Positions 24,705 to 33,343 of a stretch of DNA of 39,016 nt are shown piece by piece (the stretch's first letter is position 1; every line of letters begins with the position of its first letter). The DNA comes from Actinomycetota bacterium (GTDB lineage: Bacteria; Actinomycetota; Actinomycetes; Actinomycetales; Microbacteriaceae): NCBI GenBank assembly GCA_018268515.1, contig JAFDWK010000019.1, positions 1 through 39,016 of the forward strand, in the 5' to 3' direction. Below the pieces are notes generated by a model, which did no database searches, had not been told where the DNA came from, and worked only from the letters and a program-made list of their open reading frames with translations. The position numbers and the translations under genes are program-made.

Positions 24705-24710
24705 TACGCT
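24705..24710 (+). promoter_or_regulatory. -10 element, leaderless start of the 24717 gene
   Basis: TACGCT is followed by 6 nt and then the ATG. The intervening GGAGG is only 1 nt from the start codon, too close to serve as a ribosome site, which supports leaderless transcription. Confidence 0.5.
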
Positions 24711-24716
24711 GGAGGC

Positions 24717-25229
24717 ATGACCACAGATCCGGACGACGCGCTGCGCTGGGAGGGCGACGAGGGCGAAGCGCCCGTCGTCCCGGCGCGGAAGGCGCGACCC
24801 GACGCGAAGCCCGCTGCCGACGCGGCCGAGGGTGCCGCCGTCGCCGCGGACGATGCGCGCGACGCAGCGCATACCCGGCCCCCGGCGCCGGCCGCGGAGA
24901 CGCCGGATGACACGGAGGACGTCGAGCCCGCGGCGATCGGCAACGTGGCGCTCGTGTTCTACGGGATCATCGGCGGAGTGTACCTGCTCTTCGCGGTCGG
25001 CTGGATCGTGGGGGGCTTCCGACTGCGCCCACGCGCCTCGCTGCTGCTGGTGGACTGGATGTACTTCCCGTGGATGTGGCTCGCCGCCGTCGCGCCCATT
25101 CTGTGGTTCGCGGCGGCCTGGGTGCTCACCCGGAGCTGCGCGACGTGGATCCGGGTCGCGTCCCTGATCGCCGGCGCCCTGCTGCTGGTGCCGTGGCCCT
25201 TCGTGATGTTCGGGACGGTGGGATCATGA
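24717..25229 (+). CDS. Uncharacterised membrane protein, acidic N-terminal tail and three TM segments
   Basis: The 170-residue product has a long hydrophilic, Ala/Asp/Pro-rich tail (1-75) followed by three hydrophobic helices (about 77-99, 116-136, 146-166). Trp-rich stretches (DWMYFPWMWL) lie between them. I do not recognise the family. Its stop overlaps the ATG of the next small membrane protein by 4 nt, so the two are probably co-translated and may form a complex. Both lie immediately upstream of serA with a separate promoter between. Confidence 0.75.
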   Translation: MTTDPDDALRWEGDEGEAPVVPARKARPDAKPAADAAEGAAVAADDARDAAHTRPPAPAAETPDDTEDVEPAAIGNVALVFYGIIGGVYLLFAVGWIVGGFRLRPRASLLLVDWMYFPWMWLAAVAPILWFAAAWVLTRSCATWIRVASLIAGALLLVPWPFVMFGTVGS

Positions 25230-25564
25230 GCACCGATTCGATGACGACGCCGCCGCAGGCGGATCGGCGTCGCCCCCGCTGGATGTTCTACACGCTGCTG
25301 GGCGTGTTCGGCCTGTTCTACGCCTACGCGATCTGGAATGCCGTCGCCTACATGATCCCGCTCGTCGGGATCGCCGTCGGTGCGACCACCTGGGTGGCGC
25401 TGATCCTCGCGATCATCCTCCCCGCCGTGATCTATGTGCTCGCGATCGCGCTCACCCGGCGGCGCGGGCTCGGCGCTGTCGCGCTCGTGCTGCTCGCGGG
25501 ATTGGGTCTCGTCGCGGTGTTCTGGCTCGACGTGGTCGGATACACCCTCACCGGCACGCACTGA
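25226..25564 (+). CDS. Small uncharacterised membrane protein
   Basis: The 112-residue protein has a short Pro/Arg-rich cytoplasmic start, then three hydrophobic segments (about 20-42, 46-70, 78-104). It is coupled through an ATGA overlap to the preceding membrane protein. No family is recognised. The coding call rests on clean frame use, the overlap and the periodic hydrophobic pattern. Confidence 0.75.
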   Translation: MSTDSMTTPPQADRRRPRWMFYTLLGVFGLFYAYAIWNAVAYMIPLVGIAVGATTWVALILAIILPAVIYVLAIALTRRRGLGAVALVLLAGLGLVAVFWLDVVGYTLTGTH

Positions 25565-25637
25565 CCGCGGCGGACTCCCGGCTACGGCAGCCGTGTCGTG
25601 CGCTGTCACACGGTTCGGCGGGCTCATCCGTCTCCGG

Positions 25638-25643
25638 TAGAGT
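25638..25643 (+). promoter_or_regulatory. Probable -10 element of serA
   Basis: TAGAGT stands 66 nt before the serA GTG, with a weak -35 candidate TTCGGC (25614-25619) at 18-bp spacing. The implied leader is about 60 nt. Confidence 0.4.
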
Positions 25644-25709
25644 GTGGGCACTATCGCGCCCCGACGGTGCGGCGCATCGGCCCCCTCCCTCCTGCCCCGA
25701 AGGATCTCT

Positions 25710-27341
25710 GTGCCTGAGAACGCCGCGAACACGTCCGCCCGCAAGCCCGTCGTCCTGCTCGCAGAGACGCTCTCGCCCGCCACGGTGGACGCGCTCGGCC
25801 CCGATTTCGACGTCCGCTCGGTGGACGGCACCGACCGGGAGGCGCTGTTCGGCGCCCTCGCCGACGCCGACGCCGTGCTGATCCGCTCGGCCACGAAGAT
25901 CGATGCCGAGGCGCTCTCGCACGCGCCCGTGCTCAAGGTCGTGGCCCGCGCGGGCGTCGGCCTGGACAACGTCGACATCAAGGCGGCCACGGCCGCCGGC
26001 GTCATGGTCGTGAACGCGCCGACCTCGAACATCGTCTCCGCCGCAGAGCTGACCGTCGGCCACATCCTCAGCCTCGCCCGTCGGATCCCGGCCGCGAACG
26101 CCTCGCTGTCCGCAGGGGAGTGGAAGCGCAGCTCCTACACCGGCGCCGAGCTGTTCGAGAAGACCGTCGGCATCGTCGGTCTCGGCAGGATCGGCGCGCT
26201 GGTCGCCGCGCGCCTGGCCGCCTTCGACATGCGCGTCGTCGCGTACGACCCCTACGTCACGAGCGCGCGCGCCCAGCAGCTCGGCGTGCAGCTGCTCAGC
26301 CTCGAGGAGCTCGTGGCGGAGAGCGACTTCCTGACCATCCACATGCCGAAGACGCCGGAGACCACCGGCATGATCGGCGCCGAGCAGTTCCGTGCCATGA
26401 AGCCCACGGCCTACGTCGTCAACGTCGCCCGCGGTGGCCTCATCGACGAGGAGGCGCTGCTGGTCGCCCTGCAGAACGGCGAGATCGCCGGAGCCGGTCT
26501 GGACGTCTTCACCTCCGAGCCGCCGGTCGAGGGCAGCATCGCGCGGGCGCTCACCGCTCTGCCGAACGTGGTGGTCACCCCGCACCTCGGTGCGTCCACC
26601 GATGAGGCCCAGGAGAAGGCCGGCGTCTCCGTCGCACGCTCGGTACGCCTCGCCCTGGGCGGCGACCTCGTGCCCGACGCGGTGAACGTCGCCGGCGGCG
26701 TCATCGACCCGTACGTGCGCCCCGGCATCCCCCTCACCGAGAAGCTCGGTCAGATCCTCTCCGGTCTCGCACAGTCGCCGCTGACCAGCCTCGACGTCGA
26801 GGTGCACGGCGAGCTGAACGGCTACGAGGTCGGCGTGCTGCGTCTCGCCGCCCTCAAGGGCGTGTTCACCCCGATCGTCAGCGAGACCGTGTCGTACGTG
26901 AACGCGCCGCTGCTCGCCGAGCAGCGCGGCGTCGCCGTGCGTCTCGTGCAGGACGACATCAGCGAGGAGTACCGCAACGTCATCACGCTGCGCGGCGCGC
27001 TCGCCGACGGCAGCCAGGTCTCCGTGTCCGGCACGCTGACCGGTCCGAAGCAGATCGAGAAGCTCGTCGCCATCAACGGCCACGCCGTCGAGCTGCCGAT
27101 CGAGAAGCACCACGTGGTGATGCTCTACACCGACCGCCCGGGCATCGTCGCGGTCTACGGTCAGCGCTTCGGCGACGCGGGCATCAACATCGCCGGCATG
27201 CAGATCGCCCGTGAGACGGCCGGCGGCCAGGCCCTGTCCGTGCTCACGCTCGACTCGCCGATCCCCGACACGCTGCTCGACGAGGTGCGCGAGGCGATCG
27301 CCGCCGACCTGTTCCGCCAGATCGAGCTCGTCGACGCCTGA
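25710..27341 (+). CDS. serA: D-3-phosphoglycerate dehydrogenase, long ACT-containing form
   Basis: The 543-residue protein catalyses the first step of serine synthesis from 3-phosphoglycerate. It is the long actinobacterial form with three regions. First come the substrate and NAD-binding domains (about 15-325), with GIVGLGRIGALVA, catalytic Arg in NVARGGLIDE, Glu in FTSEPP and His in TPHLGAST. Next is an intervening (ASB-like) domain, about 330-465. Last is a C-terminal ACT domain (about 470-543; HHVVMLYTDRPGIVAVYGQ) that senses serine. GTG 25710 is chosen because GAAGGAT lies 7 nt upstream; the longer frame from 25644 starts inside the promoter. A strong terminator follows. Confidence 0.96.
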   Translation: MPENAANTSARKPVVLLAETLSPATVDALGPDFDVRSVDGTDREALFGALADADAVLIRSATKIDAEALSHAPVLKVVARAGVGLDNVDIKAATAAGVMVVNAPTSNIVSAAELTVGHILSLARRIPAANASLSAGEWKRSSYTGAELFEKTVGIVGLGRIGALVAARLAAFDMRVVAYDPYVTSARAQQLGVQLLSLEELVAESDFLTIHMPKTPETTGMIGAEQFRAMKPTAYVVNVARGGLIDEEALLVALQNGEIAGAGLDVFTSEPPVEGSIARALTALPNVVVTPHLGASTDEAQEKAGVSVARSVRLALGGDLVPDAVNVAGGVIDPYVRPGIPLTEKLGQILSGLAQSPLTSLDVEVHGELNGYEVGVLRLAALKGVFTPIVSETVSYVNAPLLAEQRGVAVRLVQDDISEEYRNVITLRGALADGSQVSVSGTLTGPKQIEKLVAINGHAVELPIEKHHVVMLYTDRPGIVAVYGQRFGDAGINIAGMQIARETAGGQALSVLTLDSPIPDTLLDEVREAIAADLFRQIELVDA

Positions 27342-27370
27342 CCGTCGAGATCCCTCCCACGGGGTCTTCG

Positions 27371-27414
27371 CGAGACGAGACGCGGTGCCCATACGGGTGC
27401 CGCGTTTCGTCTCG
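27371..27414 (+). terminator. serA terminator hairpin
   Basis: A long interrupted stem pairs CGAGACGA and ACGCGG on the left with CCGCGT and TCGTCTCG on the right around CCC-ATAC-GGG. It lies 30 nt past the serA stop and before the convergent TetR gene, whose transcripts it may also end. Confidence 0.75.
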
Positions 27415-27485
27415 GTCGGCTTCGCCGTCCTCGCCCAATGACCCCGTGCGGGCGGTCCGGGGTGACGTTCTCGCGCGGGGAGAGG

Positions 27486-28043
27486 TCAGCGCGCGACGGA
27501 GCGGAGCACCAGGGCGACCAGTGCGTCGAGGTCGGCGCCTGCGGGGACGACGCCGTCGACGCCCTCGACGGGACCGTGCGAATCGAGGGCGTTGTTGAAG
27601 AACAGCCCGTCGCTGACCAGCATCACCAGATCGAGCGCCGCCTGGTCGCGCACGTGCGGCCGGATCGCCTCGGCCGACTCCTCGCGCATGCGGTGCAGCG
27701 CCTCGGTGGCGGCGGCGCTGCCGCTCTGGGCCAGGCACGACGCCGCGATGATCGCCCGGTCGAGGGCGTCATCCATCATGACCGAGGTGCGCAGGTAGTA
27801 CTCGACAGGGCCCTCCGACGCGGAGCGGATCCGCTCGATGTCCTCGGCGGCGAGGGCGTCGAGCCGCGCGATCATCGCGGCGGCGAGCTCATCCTTCGAG
27901 GCGAAGTGATAGAGCAACCCGCCCTTGGAGACGCCGGCGGCGCGGGCGACCGCATCGAGGGTCGCCGCGCGCTCACCGTCGGAGATGAGCAGCGCCTCGT
28001 AGGCGTCCAAGACGCGTTCACGGGCATGCGGAGGTCTGGCCAT
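27486..28043 (-). CDS. TetR-family transcriptional regulator
   Basis: The 185-residue protein has a TetR helix-turn-helix at about 8-55 (RERVLDAYEALL, then TLDAVARAAGVSKGGLLYHFASKDEL) and a variable helical ligand domain. ATG 28043 is used because it starts MARPPHAR directly before the first helix; the longer frame would run through the operator into the divergent gene. It is divergent from a DHA2 drug exporter, with a 30-bp dyad between them, and so probably represses the exporter and itself. The effector is unknown. Confidence 0.9.
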   Translation of the reverse strand: MARPPHARERVLDAYEALLISDGERAATLDAVARAAGVSKGGLLYHFASKDELAAAMIARLDALAAEDIERIRSASEGPVEYYLRTSVMMDDALDRAIIAASCLAQSGSAAATEALHRMREESAEAIRPHVRDQAALDLVMLVSDGLFFNNALDSHGPVEGVDGVVPAGADLDALVALVLRSVAR

Positions 28044-28047
28044 GTCT

Positions 28048-28077
28048 GTTACTATACCAGCCGGACGGTTCAGTAAC
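28048..28077. promoter_or_regulatory. 30-bp TetR-type operator in the divergent regulator/exporter gap
   Basis: The imperfect palindrome has outer arms GTTACT and AGTAAC, inner ACC and GGT, and a central CCGG. Candidate -10 elements for both directions lie within it: TATAGT leftward (28051-28056) and TACTAT rightward (28050-28055). A bound dimer would cover both starts. Confidence 0.7.
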
Positions 28078-28110
28078 TCGTCCTCCCACGATGAAACCGA
28101 GAGGTGCACC

Positions 28111-29646
28111 ATGTCCGCAACAGCGTCGATCTCCCTGCCGGGGACCGCAGACGGCCCCCGCGTCGGTGCGCGCGGCTGGGCGGCGCTGGTCGTGCTCATG
28201 CTGCCGGTGCTGCTCGTCTCCGTCGACAACACGGTGCTGTCCTTCGCGCTTCCGGAGATCTCCACCGCGCTGAGCCCCAGCGGTGCCGAGCAGCTGTGGA
28301 TCATCGACGTCTACCCGCTCGTGCTCGCGGGACTCCTGGTGACCATGGGCACGCTCGGCGACCGTTTCGGCCGCCGGAGGATGCTGCTCATCGGCGCCAC
28401 CGGCTTCGCGCTCGTCTCCGCGCTCGCGGCGTTCGCCCCGACCGCGGCGCTGCTCATCGCGGCCCGCGCCCTGCTCGGGTTCTTCGGGGCGATGCTGATG
28501 CCGTCGACGCTGTCCCTGCTGCGCTCGGTGTTCCAGAACCGCGAGCAGCGCCGGCTGGCGATCGCGGTGTGGGCGGCGGCGTTCTCCGCCGGATCCGCGC
28601 TCGGCCCGATCGTCGGGGGAGTGCTGCTCGAGCACTTCGCCTGGGGATCCGTGTTCCTGGTCGCGGTGCCGGTGCTCATCCCGCTGCTGATCCTCGTGCC
28701 GCTCCTGGTGCCGGAGAGCCGCGACCCGAACCCGGGCCGGATCGATCCGCTCAGCATCCTCATGTCGATGGCCACCATGGTGCCCGTGGTCTCTGCGATC
28801 AAGGAGTTCGCGGTGCACGGGATCACCCCGCTCGTCGTGATCCTGTTCGTGCTCGGCGTGGGCATGGGCGTGCTGTTCGTGCGTCGGCAGCTGCGCGCCG
28901 AGATCCCGATGCTCGACATGGCGCTGTTCCGCCGCGGGATGTTCAGCGGCGCGATCCTGGTGAACCTGCTCAGCGTCGTCGCGCTCGTCGGCTTCCTGTA
29001 CTACGTATCGCAGCACCTGCAGCTCGTGCTCGGGTTGAAGCCGGTCGAGGCGGGGCTCGCGCTCATCCCCGGGATGGCGGTGATGATCGTCTCCGGGCTC
29101 GTGGTGGTGCCGATCGCCCGCCGCGTGCGACCCGAGATCCTCGTGCCCGCCGCCCTGGTGTTCTCGCTCGCCGGCTACCTCGTCGTCGCTTTCACCACGC
29201 ATGCCCACGGGGTCGCGCCGCTGATCGCCGCGTTCGTGCTGCTCGGCATCGGCATCGGCGCCGCGGAGACCGTCTCCAACGAGCTGATCCTCGCCGCTGC
29301 TCCGCCTGAGAAGGCCGGGGCCGCCAGCGCAGTGTCCGAGACGGCGTACGAGCTGGGCGCCGTGCTCGGCACCACGATCCTCGGCGGCATCATCACGGCG
29401 TTCTACCGCAGCTCGCTGGTCGTCCCGGACGGGGTGCCGGCGGCGCTCGCGGTGCGCGCGCAGGAGACGCTGGCCGGCGCGTTCTCGGCGGCCGAGCAGC
29501 TGCCCGAGGCGCTCGGGCAGGCGCTGCAGCAGGCGGCGGCCGATGCGTTCGGCACCGGCGTGATGATCACCTCGCTGATCGGCGGCGCGCTCGTGATCTG
29601 CGCGGGCGTGATCGCCGCGCTGACCCTGGGCCGTCGGCTGCGCTGA
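28111..29646 (+). CDS. DHA2-family MFS multidrug exporter (14 TM, SmvA/QacA type)
   Basis: The 511-residue protein shows 14 hydrophobic segments and DHA2 signatures: LVSVDNTVLSFALPEI in helix 1, the GDRFGRRRMLL loop after helix 2, and motif C-like SAGSALGPIVGGVLLE in helix 5. It would expel cationic or amphipathic drugs using the proton gradient. ATG 28111 is chosen because GAGAGG precedes it by 6 nt; the longer frame from 28042 passes through the operator. It is regulated, by inference, by the divergent TetR protein. Confidence 0.92.
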   Translation: MSATASISLPGTADGPRVGARGWAALVVLMLPVLLVSVDNTVLSFALPEISTALSPSGAEQLWIIDVYPLVLAGLLVTMGTLGDRFGRRRMLLIGATGFALVSALAAFAPTAALLIAARALLGFFGAMLMPSTLSLLRSVFQNREQRRLAIAVWAAAFSAGSALGPIVGGVLLEHFAWGSVFLVAVPVLIPLLILVPLLVPESRDPNPGRIDPLSILMSMATMVPVVSAIKEFAVHGITPLVVILFVLGVGMGVLFVRRQLRAEIPMLDMALFRRGMFSGAILVNLLSVVALVGFLYYVSQHLQLVLGLKPVEAGLALIPGMAVMIVSGLVVVPIARRVRPEILVPAALVFSLAGYLVVAFTTHAHGVAPLIAAFVLLGIGIGAAETVSNELILAAAPPEKAGAASAVSETAYELGAVLGTTILGGIITAFYRSSLVVPDGVPAALAVRAQETLAGAFSAAEQLPEALGQALQQAAADAFGTGVMITSLIGGALVICAGVIAALTLGRRLR

Positions 29647-29661
29647 CGGCCGCCGGAATCC

Positions 29662-29710
29662 GCGTCGTCCCTCCCGCGCACGCCACAGGCTCCGCGGAGC
29701 GGGACGACGC
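29662..29710 (+). terminator. Probable terminator after the exporter gene
   Basis: A 10-bp outer stem (GCGTCGTCCC with GGGACGACGC) encloses an inner perfect palindrome GCTCCGCGGAGC. It lies 16 nt past the exporter stop. No T-tract is present. Confidence 0.5.
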
Positions 29711-29793
29711 AGGGGTGACATGCGCGCAGGGAGGGGCACCGGCGGGCGATAGCCTGGGATCCTCCACCCGCAACGAATCGCTAGGAGCGTCCT

Positions 29794-30855
29794 GTGCCGG
29801 AAATCTCGCCCCGTGTCGTGAAGCTGGCCGTCATCCCCGGTGACGGCATCGGTCCCGAGGTCGTGGCGGAGGCGGAGAAGGTTCTCGACGCTGTCACCGC
29901 GGCAAGCCCGGTGACCTTCGAGAAGACCCGGTTCTCGCTCGGCGCCGCACGTTTCCTGGAGACGGGCGACACGCTCACCGGCGAAGACCTGGATGCGATC
30001 CGCGGTCACGACGCGATCCTGCTCGGTGCGGTCGGCGGCCAGCCGGGGGATCCGCGCCTGAAGGATGCGAACATCGAGCGCGGCCTGCTGCTGAAGCTCC
30101 GCTTCGAGCTCGACCACTACGTGAACCTGCGCCCCTCCCGGCTCTACCCCGGTGCCGCCGGCCCCCTGGCCGACCCGGGCGAGGTCGACTTCGTCGTGGT
30201 CCGCGAGGGCACCGAGGGCCCGTACGTCGGAAACGGCGGCGCCATCCGCAAGGGCACCCCGCACGAGGTCGCGAACGAGACCAGCGTGAACACCGCCTTC
30301 GGTGTCGAGCGCGTGGTGCGCTACGCCTTCGCGCTGGCCGAGAAGCGCCGCAAGACGCTCACGCTCGTGCACAAGACCAACGTGCTCGTGCACGCCGGTG
30401 CGATCTGGAAGCGCGTCGTCGACGAAGTGGCGCTCGAGCACCCCGACGTGGCCGTAGACTACCTGCACGTCGATGCGGCCACGATCTTCCTGGTCACGCA
30501 CCCTTCGCGCTTCGACGTGATCGTCACCGACAACCTCTTCGGGGACATCCTCACGGATCTGGCCGGCGCCGTCACCGGTGGCATCGGCCTCGCAGCCTCG
30601 GGCAACATCAACCCCGACGGCGCGTTCCCGTCGATGTTCGAGCCCGTGCACGGCTCGGCACCCGACATCGCGGGTCAGCAGAAGGCCGACCCCACCGCCG
30701 CGATCCTCTCGGTCGTTCTGCTCCTGGATCACCTGGGGCTCGGCGACGAGGCCGCACGCGTGCAGCGCGCGGTCGAGGAGGACATCGCGTCGCGCGGCGG
30801 CGCCCGCACCACCGAACAGACCGGCGCGGCGATCATCGCGCGACTCCAGGCGTAA
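29794..30855 (+). CDS. leuB: 3-isopropylmalate dehydrogenase
   Basis: The 353-residue protein oxidatively decarboxylates 3-isopropylmalate in leucine synthesis, using NAD. It has the beta-decarboxylating dehydrogenase pattern: [32 protein letters not shown] with the substrate-binding arginines, [27 protein letters not shown] with metal-binding Asp, and [12 protein letters not shown]. It is the short actinobacterial form. GTG 29794 has AGGAG 6 nt upstream, and TAGCCT (29750-29755) is a plausible -10. The branched-chain aminotransferase gene follows after a 123-nt leader. Confidence 0.96.
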   Translation: MPEISPRVVKLAVIPGDGIGPEVVAEAEKVLDAVTAASPVTFEKTRFSLGAARFLETGDTLTGEDLDAIRGHDAILLGAVGGQPGDPRLKDANIERGLLLKLRFELDHYVNLRPSRLYPGAAGPLADPGEVDFVVVREGTEGPYVGNGGAIRKGTPHEVANETSVNTAFGVERVVRYAFALAEKRRKTLTLVHKTNVLVHAGAIWKRVVDEVALEHPDVAVDYLHVDAATIFLVTHPSRFDVIVTDNLFGDILTDLAGAVTGGIGLAASGNINPDGAFPSMFEPVHGSAPDIAGQQKADPTAAILSVVLLLDHLGLGDEAARVQRAVEEDIASRGGARTTEQTGAAIIARLQA

Positions 30856-30895
30856 TCTACCGTTATCGGCCTCTTGACCGATGACCAGACCAGAA

Positions 30896-30936
30896 GATGC
30901 GAAATCCGAGGGTCCGCTTTCCGAGACTTTCGCATC
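30896..30936 (+). promoter_or_regulatory. Hairpin in the leuB-ilvE intergenic leader
   Basis: A 9-bp stem (GATGCGAAA with TTTCGCATC) spans 30896-30936, with further pairing possible inside. It lies 40 nt after leuB and 42 nt before ilvE and could be a leuB terminator or an ilvE leader element. No run of Leu, Ile or Val codons accompanies it, so classical attenuation is not evident. Confidence 0.45.
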
Positions 30937-30978
30937 ACGCGCACGACGCCGCACCCCTCGACCTGTCAGGACGTACTC

Positions 30979-32091
30979 ATGACCATCGAACTCCCTCTCC
31001 AGGCCCCGTCAGCCGCCGGCCTCATCTGGCGCGTCACCCGCAACGAGGAGGCACGCTCCGATGCCGAGCGCGAGGAGATCCTGGAGAACCCCGGATTCGG
31101 GCAGTATTTCACCGACCACATGGTCGACCTGTGCTGGTCGGACAAGGGCGGCTGGCACCGCCCGCGCGTCTCGCCGTACGGCCCCATCGCACTCGACCCG
31201 GCCGCGGCCGTGCTGCACTACTCGCAGGAGATCTTCGAGGGACTCAAGGCCTACCGGCACGCGGACGGATCCGTCTGGACCTTCCGTCCCGACCGCAACG
31301 CCGCACGTCTGCAGCGCTCGGCGCGGCGACTCGCGCTGCCCGAACTGCCGACCGAGCTGTTCATCGAGTCGCTCACGCAGCTCGTCGCCGTGGACTCGTC
31401 CTGGGTGCCCTCGAACCCCGAGGAGAGCCTGTACCTCCGCCCGTTCATGTTCGCCAAGGAGGCGTTCCTGGGCGTGCGCGCGGCGAAGAAGGTCGCCTAC
31501 TACCTCATCGCGAGCCCGGCCGGGGCGTACTTCCCGGGCGGCGTGCAGCCGGTGAGCATCTGGCTGTCCCGCGACTACGCGCGCGCCGGCCACGGCGGCA
31601 CGGGCGCGGCCAAGACCGGCGGCAACTACGCTTCGAGCCTGCTCCCGCAGGAGGAGGCGTACAAGAAGGGCTGCCAGCAGGTCCTGTTCCTCGACGGGGA
31701 GTACATCGAGGAGCTCGGCGGCATGAACCTCGTGCTCGTCACTCGGGACAACAAGCTGATCACGCCGGCCAGCGACTCGATCCTCGAGGGCATCACGCTC
31801 GCGTCGATCCTGCAGCTCGCGAAGGACCGCGGCCTGGAGGTTGAGCAGCGCAAGCTCTCGATCCAGGAGTGGCGCGACGGTGCGGCTTCGGGTGAGATCG
31901 TCGGCGCGTTCGCCTGCGGTACGGCCGCGGTGGTGGTGCCGATCGGATCCCTCAAGGCCGAGGACTTCGAGATCGTGCACTCCGGCCCCGCGTCCACCGA
32001 GCTCGCGATGTCGCTACGTGAGGAGCTCACCGACATCCAGTACGGCCGTCGCGAGGACACGCACGGCTGGCTCGTCCGCCTCGACGCCTGA
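30979..32091 (+). CDS. ilvE: Branched-chain amino acid aminotransferase
   Basis: The 370-residue PLP enzyme transaminates the keto acids of leucine, isoleucine and valine. It shows the long BCAT form: [24 protein letters not shown], and the cofactor lysine in [26 protein letters not shown] and [11 protein letters not shown] follow. The ATG at 30979 follows CAGGA by 8 nt; the longer in-frame extension to 30874 is intergenic leader and lacks a ribosome site. It lies directly after leuB in the amino-acid backbone. Confidence 0.95.
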   Translation: MTIELPLQAPSAAGLIWRVTRNEEARSDAEREEILENPGFGQYFTDHMVDLCWSDKGGWHRPRVSPYGPIALDPAAAVLHYSQEIFEGLKAYRHADGSVWTFRPDRNAARLQRSARRLALPELPTELFIESLTQLVAVDSSWVPSNPEESLYLRPFMFAKEAFLGVRAAKKVAYYLIASPAGAYFPGGVQPVSIWLSRDYARAGHGGTGAAKTGGNYASSLLPQEEAYKKGCQQVLFLDGEYIEELGGMNLVLVTRDNKLITPASDSILEGITLASILQLAKDRGLEVEQRKLSIQEWRDGAASGEIVGAFACGTAAVVVPIGSLKAEDFEIVHSGPASTELAMSLREELTDIQYGRREDTHGWLVRLDA

Positions 32092-32178
32092 TCCGACGCC
32101 CCCGGGAGCGCATCCCGGACCCCGGACGCCGCTGCGGCGGCGCACGAACCGCGATCCCTGACAGGAGAGGACCCTGCT

Positions 32179-33234
32179 ATGAAGCTGGCCATGGTCGGAC
32201 TCGGACGGATGGGGGCGAACATCGTGCGCCGCCTCATGCGCGGCGGTCACGAGTGCGTCGTCTACGACGTCAACCCGGAGGCGGTCGCCGCGCTCGTCGC
32301 GGAAGGGGCGATCGGCGCAACCGACTACGCCGACCTCGCGGCCAAGCTCGACGGGCCCCGCGTCATCTGGCTGATGATCCCCGCCGGTCTCACCGGGCAG
32401 GTCGTCGAGGAGCTCAGCACGGTGCTGCAGCCCGGCGACATCCTCATCGACGGCGGCAACTCCAATTACCGCGACGACGTGCGCCGCGCCAAGGCGCTGC
32501 GCGAGAAGGGCCTGAGCTACGTCGACGTCGGCACGAGCGGTGGCGTCTTCGGCCTGGAGCGCGGATACTGCCTCATGGTCGGCGGCCCGGACGAGGCGTT
32601 CGCCACGATCACGCCGATCCTGAAGACCATCGCCCCGGGCGTCGGCGACGTCGAGCGCACGCCCGGGCGCACCGGCGAGCTCGCCCCGGAGGAGCTCGGC
32701 TTCCTGCATTGCGGACCGTCGGGCGCCGGGCATTTCGTGAAGATGGTGCACAACGGCATCGAGTACGGCGTCATGGCTGCTCTCGCCGAGGGCCTGAACC
32801 TGCTCGAGAACGCGGATGCGGGGATCCGCGAGGCCGAGCACTCCGCCGAGATCGCGCCGCTCGAGGAGCCCGAGTACTACCAGTTCGACATCGACACGCC
32901 GAAGGTGACCGAGCTGTGGCGACGCGGATCCGTCATCTCCTCGTGGCTGCTCGATCTCAGCGCCGCAGCCCTCCAGGAGAACCCGACGCTGGAGGGTCTC
33001 GCCGGCCGCGTGTCGGACTCCGGTGAGGGCCGCTGGACGGTCAAGGCCGCCGTCGACGTGGGCGTGCCGGTGCCGGTGCTCGCGGCATCGCTGTTCGAGC
33101 GCTTCGCCTCGCGCGACGAGGATCGGTTCGCGAACCAGGTGCTCTCGGCGATGCGTCTGCAGTTCGGCGGGCACAAGGAGCTCCCTGCGGGCGACGTGCT
33201 CGAGGCCGGCGGCAACAAGGCCGAACACGTCTGA
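32179..33234 (+). CDS. gnd: 6-phosphogluconate dehydrogenase, short decarboxylating form
   Basis: The 351-residue protein has an N-terminal Rossmann domain (AMVGLGRMGANIVRRL), the substrate loop DGGNSNYRDDVRRA and the catalytic-lysine helix HFVKMVHNGIEYG. It oxidatively decarboxylates 6-phosphogluconate to ribulose 5-phosphate. It is the short class of about 330-350 residues rather than the 470-residue enterobacterial type, and lacks that form's extended C-terminal tail. AGGAGAGG precedes the ATG by about 8 nt. Cofactor preference cannot be read with confidence. A strong hairpin follows the stop. Confidence 0.93.
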   Translation: MKLAMVGLGRMGANIVRRLMRGGHECVVYDVNPEAVAALVAEGAIGATDYADLAAKLDGPRVIWLMIPAGLTGQVVEELSTVLQPGDILIDGGNSNYRDDVRRAKALREKGLSYVDVGTSGGVFGLERGYCLMVGGPDEAFATITPILKTIAPGVGDVERTPGRTGELAPEELGFLHCGPSGAGHFVKMVHNGIEYGVMAALAEGLNLLENADAGIREAEHSAEIAPLEEPEYYQFDIDTPKVTELWRRGSVISSWLLDLSAAALQENPTLEGLAGRVSDSGEGRWTVKAAVDVGVPVPVLAASLFERFASRDEDRFANQVLSAMRLQFGGHKELPAGDVLEAGGNKAEHV

Positions 33235-33255
33235 GCCCCGCACCCGTGGCGCGGC

Positions 33256-33295
33256 CCCTTCGTCGGATCCTGAGCGAGCGCAGCGAGACGAAGGG
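33256..33295 (+). terminator. Terminator hairpin after gnd
   Basis: A 9-bp stem (CCCTTCGTC with GACGAAGGG) encloses a 22-nt loop with GAGCGAGCGCAGCGAG. A related GAGCGAGGAGCGCAGC sequence lies next to the terminator at 23540, so this looks like a recurrent intergenic motif. Confidence 0.6.
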
Positions 33296-33331
33296 CGGCC
33301 CGCTCGGGGACCGGATCCGCATCCCGCTGGA

Positions 33332-33337
33332 TAGGCT
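33332..33337 (+). promoter_or_regulatory. -10 element, leaderless start of the FAH-family gene
   Basis: TAGGCT followed by exactly 6 nt and then GTG 33344, without a Shine-Dalgarno. Confidence 0.5.
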
Positions 33338-33343
33338 GGCCCT

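Noticed and set aside
28018..30954. 978-codon minus-strand frame opposite the DHA2 exporter and leuB
   Set aside because: It is an antisense shadow, rich in His/Arg/Asp/Glu, overlapping two clear genes on the plus strand.
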